A stretch of DNA of 18,959 nt, taken from contig DATCXQ010000395.1 of assembly GCA_036565725.1 (NCBI GenBank), forward strand, positions 1 to 18,959, in the 5' to 3' direction. The notes under the pieces are model-generated. The model was not told the origin of the DNA. It ran no database searches and saw only the letters and a program-made list of their open reading frames with translations. The translations under genes were made by a program, and so were the position numbers. Each line of letters opens with the position of its first letter. The first letter of the stretch is position 1. Positions 13,877 through 18,959 of this stretch are shown here, in pieces. Origin of the DNA: JAJVID01 sp036565725 (GTDB lineage: Bacteria > Acidobacteriota > Blastocatellia > RBC074).

Positions 13877-14272
13877 GTTTGTGGTCCCGGCTTATGGTCT
13901 TTGAAAATTAAACGCGACCGCGGGACCTAACATAGGGGCGGGTTTTCCCCGCCCCGGGTCTGTAATCCTTGTCGTTACCCAAACTTTAGCGCGAAATGCG
14001 TGTGTCAAATCCTAGCCCGCGAATGCGGGCGATAGAATAAAGCCTGGGGTTGCGCGCTGTCGCGCTCCACCCCAGGCTTTACTCTGTCGCCTGCTCCGCA
14101 GGCTGAAAATGTGAAGAGCCGTTTCGCGCAAAAGTTTGGGTAACGACAAGGTCTGCAATCCAGGCGATTGGGCGCGGAATACGCGCCCCTACATTGTTGC
14201 GTCTAATTTTCAAAGATCATCAGCCGGGAGCGTTCATGGCGAGGCCTTCCGGCTGAAGCCGGGACCACAAAC
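13877..14272. repeat. 396-bp nested palindrome of several inverted-repeat layers
   Basis: Layers from outside in: 13877-13893 with 14256-14272 (17/17); 13894-13918 with 14196-14220 (22/25); 13933-13940 with 14184-14191 (8/8); 13967-13996 with 14122-14151 (29/30); 14039-14049 with 14070-14080 (11/11). The core hairpin is GCGCG-CTGT-CGCGC (14052-14065). Small local hairpins lie between layers (13935-13955, 14015-14030, 14089-14103, 14170-14188, 14221-14255). No gene is present. Partners are in strict nested order, so the whole can fold as one branched cruciform. It starts five bases after the rsmE stop and could end that transcript. Repeated insertion of palindromic units into one another is the likely origin. 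Confidence 0.9.
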
Positions 14273-14315
14273 AAAAAAGCCGCGCCGTGACGGAAACGCG
14301 CGTCACAACACGGCT
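14273..14315 (-). terminator. Intrinsic terminator downstream of the 88-residue gene
   Basis: Read on the minus strand, AGCCG (14315-14311) and GTGACG (14306-14301) pair with CGTCAC and CGGCT (14293-14288 and 14282-14278). This bipartite stem is followed directly by a run of T (14278-14273). Stem plus U-tract is the classic Rho-independent pattern. It ends at the outer arm of the nested palindrome. Confidence 0.85.
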
Positions 14316-14341
14316 AAACTGATTTATCTCCCGGCTTGATA

Positions 14342-14608
14342 TTACAGGTCAACTCGCGGAGCGCGGTAGACCTCGTAGCTCCGCACGGGAGCGTATTCGG
14401 GCCACTGTTCGCTTTCAAATGGCTCGTCAAACCTCTCTTCGTTCTCGACCGCTTCAATCGCTTCCAGCCAAACGCGATCCATGAATTCAAGTTCCACGCC
14501 CATGCGCCGGCAGGCGTTTACATGCCGGCGGACTATCGCCTGAACCCTATCACGTTTGCTTTGCGGCAGCGCATCGAGCGCCTTACGAACGTTCTCAGGA
14601 AACTTCAT
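14342..14608 (-). CDS. 88-residue hypothetical protein
   Basis: I do not recognise this small protein. It begins MKFPENVRKALDAL, is rich in charged residues, and looks mainly helical in its first 55 residues (RDRVQAIVRRHVNACRRMG, then a WLEAIEAVENEERF segment). Its tail is acidic and aromatic (FESEQWPEYAPVRSYEVY). There is one cysteine and no membrane segment or signal peptide. The ATG at 14608 has an excellent ribosome binding site (AGGAGG, ending about eight bases upstream), and an intrinsic terminator follows the stop. Both support a real gene. It lies 102 bases downstream of ahpD on the same strand, so it may be the last gene of the peroxide operon or have its own promoter. A soluble cytoplasmic protein is the safest description. 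Confidence 0.75.
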   Translation of the reverse strand: MKFPENVRKALDALPQSKRDRVQAIVRRHVNACRRMGVELEFMDRVWLEAIEAVENEERFDEPFESEQWPEYAPVRSYEVYRAPRVDL

Positions 14609-14710
14609 AATCCTTCCTCCTTCTCAAAAAATCGACCGCAAAGACGGCGAAAGACGCGTTGGCGGGACGGGGCCGCAGGCGCGCCCTTGCGCCGATTTAT
14701 CGGGCGCCTT

Positions 14711-15265
14711 TCAGGCAGTTACATCGGATATTATCGCGCCAAGTACGTTCATCTCCAACGAGACGGCCGCGGCCTGGATCGTTGCGGCGATCCTGACCGC
14801 GTCGTGAACCTGGTCTTCGCTGACGCCTCCCTCCGTAACCACTTGCTCGTGCGAGCGGACGCACGCCTCACAACCGTTGATCGCGCTGACCGCAAGACAG
14901 AACAACTCGAAATCGGTCTTATTGCTCATAGGCTTGCCGATCCAATTCATCCGCAGCCGCGCCGGTTTCGCCGCGTAACTCTGCTTACCTACCAGATGCC
15001 GGAACCGGTAATAAACGTTGTTCATCGCCATCAACGCCGCCGCCGCTCTGGCGTCTTCGATGACGTTAGCGTCAACTTTGCCCTGCGCCTCGACGAAGAC
15101 GGCCTGCGCCAATTCGCCGTTGCGCGTCGCAATGGCCGAGGCCAGCGCCGCGCCCCATGTCTGTGCGGGCGTCAACGTCGTTGACTGAAAGACGGTCTGC
15201 AAATTCAGCTTGATGTCGCGCGCCGCGTCCGGCATTCGTTCGCGCAATTTTTCAATCTCGCTCAT
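14711..15265 (-). CDS. ahpD: Alkyl hydroperoxide reductase AhpD, carboxymuconolactone decarboxylase family
   Basis: AhpD is a thiol-disulfide protein that re-reduces AhpC, itself recharged by lipoyl-dependent dehydrogenase systems in mycobacteria. The 184 residues match the family length. The catalytic set is intact: Glu120, the CxxC pair Cys132-Cys135 in INGCEACVRSHE, and His139, each shifted by two from the Mycobacterium tuberculosis numbering. The ATG at 15265 is preceded by AGGAGG. It lies 97 bases downstream of ahpC on the same strand, the usual operon order. The gap holds decamer repeats that could form a hairpin and reduce read-through from ahpC. The assignment is strong. Confidence 0.95.
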   Translation of the reverse strand: MSEIEKLRERMPDAARDIKLNLQTVFQSTTLTPAQTWGAALASAIATRNGELAQAVFVEAQGKVDANVIEDARAAAALMAMNNVYYRFRHLVGKQSYAAKPARLRMNWIGKPMSNKTDFELFCLAVSAINGCEACVRSHEQVVTEGGVSEDQVHDAVRIAATIQAAAVSLEMNVLGAIISDVTA

Positions 15266-15295
15266 TTTCTTCCCTCCTGTGAATAGCGCTTACAG

Positions 15296-15347
15296 GGACT
15301 TATAGGACCTGAAAAATCCCATAAGTCCTATAAGTACCTATAAGTCC
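15296..15347. repeat. Decamer repeats and 11-bp inverted repeat between ahpC and ahpD
   Basis: Three tandem variants of CTATAAGTCC occupy 15318-15347. The sequence GGACTTATAGG at 15296-15306 pairs perfectly with 15337-15347, and partly with the neighbouring copies. In the transcript this gives alternative hairpins. There is a T-run on the minus strand within the loop but not after the stem, so it is not a canonical terminator. Confidence 0.75.
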
Positions 15348-15362
15348 AATTCACGCTTCTTC

Positions 15363-15905
<543 letters not shown>

Positions 15906-15931
15906 TCAATGTCTCCTATAACGGTTTTAAA

Positions 15932-15960
15932 TTTAGAACTAATCTAAACAACAACTGCAA
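15932..15960 (-). promoter_or_regulatory. Putative ahpC promoter with PerR-box-like operator
   Basis: On the minus strand, TTGCAG (15960-15955) and TCTAAA (15937-15932) are separated by 17 bases, a plausible sigma-70 pair with weak -35. The 15-base palindrome TTAGAACTAATCTAA (15933-15947, plus-strand reading) overlaps the -10 and spacer. It matches 10 of 14 fixed positions of the Bacillus PerR box and extends to 17 bases as TTTAGAACTAATCTAAA. A PerR-like gene is immediately upstream. Repression by occlusion is inferred. Confidence 0.6.
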
Positions 15961-15989
15961 AATCGAGGGCGAATGATCGCCCTCGATTT
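15960..15989 (-). terminator. Intrinsic terminator between perR and ahpC
   Basis: A perfect 13-bp stem (15977-15989 with 15960-15972) with a 4-base loop starts six bases after the perR stop. On the minus strand the GC-rich part (TCGCCCTCG) leads into ATTTTGCAGTTGTTGTTT, a short interrupted T-tract. It should end most perR transcripts and insulate ahpC. Confidence 0.75.
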
Positions 15990-15995
15990 CTGAGC

Positions 15996-16421
15996 CTATT
16001 TATTCTTCTGGCAACTGGCGCAGAGGCCGCGAAGAGTGACCTCGAAAAACTCCACTGTCTGGCTCGCGGGCAGAGAGCAAATATTCACCATCCCGATCAA
16101 ATCACATTCGACGTCCTCGACCTTGCCGCATTTGCGGCAGACGAAATGGTGATGATGCTCCGTGTTCGGGTCGAATCTGACGCAGCCAGCTTCGAAGACC
16201 TCTTTAATCATCCCTTCCTGCTTCAGCCAGTTGAGGGTGTTGTAAACAGTCGCGCGCGAAGTCATAGGGAATTTGTGGTTGACCGTCTGCAAAACCTCAT
16301 CGGCCGTCGGGTGATGATCCACCGATTGCATATAATCAATTATTGCGCGCCGCTGCGGGGTCATCTTCAGCCCGCGCGATTGCGCCATCGTTTCGACAAT
16401 TTGTCTGAGTAATCTAGCCAC
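15996..16421 (-). CDS. perR: Fur-family transcriptional regulator, PerR type
   Basis: PerR represses peroxide-defence genes and loses DNA binding when its Fe-bound histidines are oxidised. The 141-residue protein has the Fur winged helix (MTPQRRAIIDYM, HHPTADEV, SRATVYNTLNWL) and a metal-binding half with HHHHF, CRKC (95, 98) and CASC (134, 137) for structural zinc. His37, Asp84 and the His90-92 cluster fit the regulatory site. Asp103 in KVEDVEC aligns with Bacillus PerR Asp104, which separates PerR from Fur (Glu). This alignment and the ahpC neighbour favour PerR over Fur or Zur. The start is uncertain: GTG 16421 gives the usual N-terminal helix but lacks a ribosome binding site and lies at the expected transcript start; ATG 16388 would remove 11 residues. 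Confidence 0.9.
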   Translation of the reverse strand: MARLLRQIVETMAQSRGLKMTPQRRAIIDYMQSVDHHPTADEVLQTVNHKFPMTSRATVYNTLNWLKQEGMIKEVFEAGCVRFDPNTEHHHHFVCRKCGKVEDVECDLIGMVNICSLPASQTVEFFEVTLRGLCASCQKNK

Positions 16422-16426
16422 TGGTA

Positions 16427-16458
16427 ATTAGACTAAGTCCAAGGTGAGATGATGTCAA
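16427..16458 (-). promoter_or_regulatory. Putative perR promoter with dyad at -10
   Basis: On the minus strand a perfect TTGACA (16458-16453) is followed, at -10 distance, by the dyad TTAGTCTAA (16436-16428) within ACTTAGTCTAAT. The dyad shares TTAG...CTAA half-sites with the ahpC box but matches the PerR consensus poorly (about 6 of 14). No single -10 hexamer has both good sequence and ideal spacing. Autoregulation is plausible only. Confidence 0.45.
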
Positions 16459-16480
16459 GGGGTAGAGGGAAGTAGGGAAT

Positions 16481-16555
16481 GGGGAGTGGGAAGAATAGGG
16501 AATCGGAAGCTCGAATGTTCAATGCCGGCTTCTCAGTTCTCACTCCCCACTCCCC
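16481..16555. repeat. 10-bp inverted repeat with GGGGAGT heptamer copies
   Basis: GGGGAGTGGG (16481-16490) pairs with 16546-16555, which reaches into the hemB stop codon. The right side reads as two tandem copies of the complementary heptamer ACTCCCC (16542-16555). This resembles the CAATCCG repeat at the other end of the window in period and in lying over a stop codon. Confidence 0.65.
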
Positions 16556-17523
16556 TATAGCCGTTTAATCACATCTTTGGCGAAATAAGTCAGGATCAGA
16601 TCGGCGCCGGCGCGCTTGATTCCGATGAGAGACTCCATCATAACGCGTTCTTCATCAATCCAGCCCAGCCTTCCGGCGGCCTTGATCTGCGCGTACTCTC
16701 CCGAAACCTGATAGGCGGCCAGCGGCAGGTCGAACCGCTCTCGCGCGGCGCGTAGGACGTCAAGGTAAGGCATGGCGGGTTTGACCATTAACATGTCGGC
16801 GCCCTGTTCGACGTCGAGCGCAGCCTCGCGCAGGGCCTCGCGCACATTCGGCGGGTCCATCTGATAGCCCCGGCGGTCGCCGAATTGCGGCGCGCTATCA
16901 GCCGCTTCGCGAAACGGGCCGTAAAACGCCGAAGCGTACTTCACGGCGTAAGACAAAACCGGAATGTGCGCGAATCCGGAGGCGTCAAGGCCGGCGCGGA
17001 TCGCCGCGACCATCCCGTCCATCATCCCTGAAGGGGCGATGACGTCGGCGCCCGCCTCCGCCTGACTGACCGCGGTCTGGGCGAGAATATCTAGCGTCGG
17101 GTCATTAGCCACGTCGCCGCCTTCGATCACGCCGCAATGGCCGTGGGACGTGTATTCGCACAGGCAGGTGTCGGCGACGACGAGGAGGTCTTTGACTTCG
17201 CGTTTGACGGCGCGGATGGCGCGCTGCGTAATGCCGTCTTCGGCGAACGCGCCGCTTCCCCGCTCGTCTTTGCGTTCAGGCAGTCCGAAAACGATGATCG
17301 ACGAAACGCCCGCGCGCCGGGCATCTTCGCACTCTTTGACGAGCTCGTCGACCGAGAGGTTGAACACTCCAGGCATCGATTTGACTTCGCGGCGCACTCC
17401 CTCGCCGGGGCAGGCGAAAAGCGGATAGATCAGGTTCGAGGGATCGAGGCGGGTTTCGCGAAGCATCTCGCGCAGAGCCGCCGTGCGGCGCAATCTCCGT
17501 GGACGATGAATCAATTCTGTCAT
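16555..17523 (-). CDS. hemB: Delta-aminolevulinic acid dehydratase (porphobilinogen synthase)
   Basis: HemB condenses two 5-aminolevulinate molecules into porphobilinogen, the first shared pyrrole step of haem and cobalamin synthesis. The 322-residue length is standard. The zinc-type cysteine cluster is present (Cys120, Cys122, Cys130 in DTCLCEYTSHGHCG), so this is a Zn-dependent form. The Schiff-base lysines are Lys195 (SYAVKYASAFYGPF) and Lys248 (MLMVKPAMPYLD). The ATG at 17523 has AAGGAGA upstream. It lies upstream of perR on the same strand, separated by a repeat-containing 133-base gap with a likely separate perR promoter. No other hem genes are in the window. The call is very secure. 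Confidence 0.98.
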   Translation of the reverse strand: MTELIHRPRRLRRTAALREMLRETRLDPSNLIYPLFACPGEGVRREVKSMPGVFNLSVDELVKECEDARRAGVSSIIVFGLPERKDERGSGAFAEDGITQRAIRAVKREVKDLLVVADTCLCEYTSHGHCGVIEGGDVANDPTLDILAQTAVSQAEAGADVIAPSGMMDGMVAAIRAGLDASGFAHIPVLSYAVKYASAFYGPFREAADSAPQFGDRRGYQMDPPNVREALREAALDVEQGADMLMVKPAMPYLDVLRAARERFDLPLAAYQVSGEYAQIKAAGRLGWIDEERVMMESLIGIKRAGADLILTYFAKDVIKRL

Positions 17524-17589
17524 CGGGATCTCCTTTGTGAGTGATAATCGAGGAGCTGGATTACTGCGGTTTTAATATGGACGAATAGC

Positions 17590-17634
17590 CACAGAGAACA
17601 CAGAGAACACAGAGAACATAATTATTTCTCTGTG
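17590..17634. repeat. Tandem CACAGAGAA x3 with an inverted copy
   Basis: Three exact 9-bp copies of CACAGAGAA occupy 17590-17616. The reverse complement TTCTCTGTG follows at 17626-17634, so any copy can pair with it. The array lies in the 173-base gap between the aminotransferase and hemB, about 65 bases upstream of the hemB start on its strand, possibly in its promoter region. No clear promoter could be placed. Confidence 0.85.
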
Positions 17635-17696
17635 CCCTGCGGTGACCTCTCTGGCTAACAGTCTTCACACATTGAAAACCGGCATAGTATACCCCT

Positions 17697-18824
17697 TTAC
17701 GCCCTTCGATAAAATTCGGCGATCTTCTCGACGACATACTGACGCATCTCTTCGGTCAGTTCGGGGTAGATCGGCAGCGACAGGCATTCGCGCGAAGCTC
17801 GCTCGGTCGCGGGCAAATCCCCCGGTTTATAGCCCAGATGGGCGAAACATTCTTGAAGGTGCAGTGGCGCCGGGTAATAAATCTCCGACCCCACGCCACG
17901 CCGCTTCAAGAAATCCATCAGTTCGTCGCGCCGCGAGCATCGGATCGTGTATTGATTGAAGATATGGCGGCGATTCGGGCGGACCGCTGGCGTCGTGACT
18001 TCTTCGACGCCGGCTTCGGCGAAGAGCTTGTCGTAGTGTTCGGCGTTGCGACGCCGCGCATCGCTCCACCGTTCGAGGTATTTGAGTTTGACCCCGAGGA
18101 CGGCGGCCTGCAAAGCGTCCAAACGACTGTTGACTCCGACGACCTTGTGATAGTACTTCGGCCGCATTCCGTGAACGCGCAGCAGGCGCAGCTTCTCGGC
18201 GAGGTCATCGTCGTCGGTGGTCATCAATCCGCCTTCGCCCGCGCCGCCCAGGTTCTTCGACGGGAAGAAGCTGAAGCAGCCGACCGCGCCCATCGCGCCT
18301 GCGCGGCGTTCGCAGTATCCCGCGCCGATGGCCTGCGCGGCGTCTTCGACTACTGGCAGATTGTGGCGATCGGCGACCTCCCGTATCGCGTCCATCTCGG
18401 CGCACTGGCCGAAGAGGTGAACGGGCAGGATGGCTTTTGCGCGCGGAGTGATCGCGCGTTCGATCAGATTTGGATCGACGTTGAAATCGTCCGGCGAAAT
18501 GTCGACAAAAACCGGACGCGCGCCCAGCCGCGCTATCGAGCCGGCGGTGGCGAAGAAGCTGAACGAGGCCGTCACGACCTCGTCGCCCGGCCCCACGCCC
18601 AGGGCCGTCAACGCAAGCAATAGCGCGTCGGACCCGGAGCCGCATCCGATCGCATGTTTGATCCGGCAATATTCGGCGGCGTCCCTCTCGAAGGCTTCGA
18701 CCTCCGGGCCGAGGATGAAATGCTGGCTTTCAAACACTCTCTCGACCGCGGCCATTACCTCGCCGCGAATCGTCTGAAATTGCGCGCGCAAATCTAAAAG
18801 AGGAACATTCATTTCTATAGTCAT
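17697..18824 (-). CDS. DegT/DnrJ/EryC1/StrS-family sugar aminotransferase
   Basis: These PLP enzymes add an amino group to keto-sugars bound to a nucleotide, for amino sugars of O-antigen, capsule or glycans. I chose ATG 18824 (375 residues) because it overlaps the stop of the upstream gene as ATGA and precedes the conserved VPLLDLRAQF; ATG 18812 is the alternative, and longer starts run into the upstream gene. Family motifs are ASFSFFATAGSI, VVEDAAQAIGA (Asp161), the PLP lysine in FSFFPSKNLGGAGEGG (Lys190), and VNSRLDALQAA. The C-terminal region includes IYYPAPLHLQECF. The substrate sugar cannot be told; similarity to WecE, FdtB and WbpE types is general. The upstream epimerase tail supports a nucleotide-sugar pathway. 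Confidence 0.95.
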   Translation of the reverse strand: MTIEMNVPLLDLRAQFQTIRGEVMAAVERVFESQHFILGPEVEAFERDAAEYCRIKHAIGCGSGSDALLLALTALGVGPGDEVVTASFSFFATAGSIARLGARPVFVDISPDDFNVDPNLIERAITPRAKAILPVHLFGQCAEMDAIREVADRHNLPVVEDAAQAIGAGYCERRAGAMGAVGCFSFFPSKNLGGAGEGGLMTTDDDDLAEKLRLLRVHGMRPKYYHKVVGVNSRLDALQAAVLGVKLKYLERWSDARRRNAEHYDKLFAEAGVEEVTTPAVRPNRRHIFNQYTIRCSRRDELMDFLKRRGVGSEIYYPAPLHLQECFAHLGYKPGDLPATERASRECLSLPIYPELTEEMRQYVVEKIAEFYRRA

Positions 18825-18959
18825 GAATCTTTCGAACGATACCATTCGATCGTTTTCTTCAGTCCCTCTTCGACCGGCACGCGCGGCTCCCACCCCAACA
18901 CCTCTTTCGCCCGCGTGATGTCCGGCCTGCGGGTCTTCGGGTCGTCCACCGGCAGCGGG
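18821..18959 (-). CDS. C-terminal tail of a NAD-dependent nucleotide-sugar epimerase/decarboxylase (partial)
   Basis: Only the last 45 codons and the TGA (18823-18821) are inside the window. They read LPVDDPKTRRPDITRAKEVL, then GWEPRVPVEEGLKKTIEWYR. This is the hallmark C-terminus of extended short-chain dehydrogenases such as UDP-glucuronate decarboxylase and UDP-glucose or dTDP-glucose 4-epimerase/dehydratase enzymes. DDPKxRRPDI followed by LGWEP most resembles UDP-glucuronate decarboxylase, but the tail alone cannot settle the reaction. The stop overlaps the aminotransferase start by ATGA, so the two are probably one operon acting on the same or linked nucleotide-sugar. The start codon lies beyond the window. 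Confidence 0.88.
   Translation of the reverse strand, partial: PLPVDDPKTRRPDITRAKEVLGWEPRVPVEEGLKKTIEWYRSKDS

Noticed and set aside
14136..14339. 67-codon plus-strand frame inside the palindrome
   Set aside because: It is composed of repeat arms and the terminator of the opposite-strand gene, with no ribosome binding site or motif.
17590..17634. CACAGAGAA array as a CRISPR or phage attachment site
   Set aside because: Nine-base tandem copies with no spacers and no integrase or tRNA nearby.

Overview
The window is an 18.96-kb piece of a high-GC chromosome from an aerobic bacterium. The best guess is Acidobacteriota, possibly Blastocatellia. Three things suggest this: a winged-helix-like domain fused to one membrane helix and an outer domain (a large paralogous family I associate with that phylum), many short-period (7-10 bp) and palindromic repeats between genes, and the general gene repertoire. 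The taxonomy is inference; no rRNA or other taxonomic marker is present, and I see no tRNA, CRISPR array or transposase.

Layout. (1) 1-2514: the 3' part of an iron-sulfur RNA uracil-C5 methyltransferase (+), convergent with a one-helix membrane regulator-like protein (-). Both stop codons lie inside copies of one heptamer repeat. (2) 2515-5099: a divergent intergenic region with three GTTAAGT copies, then a secreted GH20 beta-N-acetylhexosaminidase (+). (3) 5100-5638: a gene-free stretch holding two long perfect inverted repeats. (4) 5639-13872 (+): comEC, three tightly coupled genes (a membrane-anchored P-loop ATPase, a two-helix protein with an outer beta-rich domain, and a 941-residue multi-pass STAND-like ATPase), then rsmE. 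(5) 13873-14341: a roughly 400-bp nested palindrome next to a strong minus-strand terminator. (6) 14342-16421 (-): an 88-residue unknown protein, ahpD, ahpC and a PerR-type Fur-family regulator, with a PerR-box-like site at the ahpC promoter. (7) 16555-17523 (-): hemB. (8) 17697-18959 (-): a DegT-family sugar aminotransferase, translationally coupled to the tail of a nucleotide-sugar epimerase/decarboxylase that runs off the window edge.

How the genes work together. The peroxide block is self-contained: PerR senses peroxide through metal-bound histidine and aspartate, AhpC reduces peroxides, and AhpD regenerates AhpC. HemB lies just upstream on the same strand, which recalls PerR control of haem synthesis in Firmicutes. 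The best candidate for an undescribed system is the three-gene cassette at 8526-13113. It pairs two related ATPases (both with an RRIGK-S/T P-loop and a DEFE-type Walker B) around a membrane protein with an extracytoplasmic domain, and it sits between two core genes. It looks like a membrane signalling or stress-response machine, but nothing in the sequence fixes its trigger or output.
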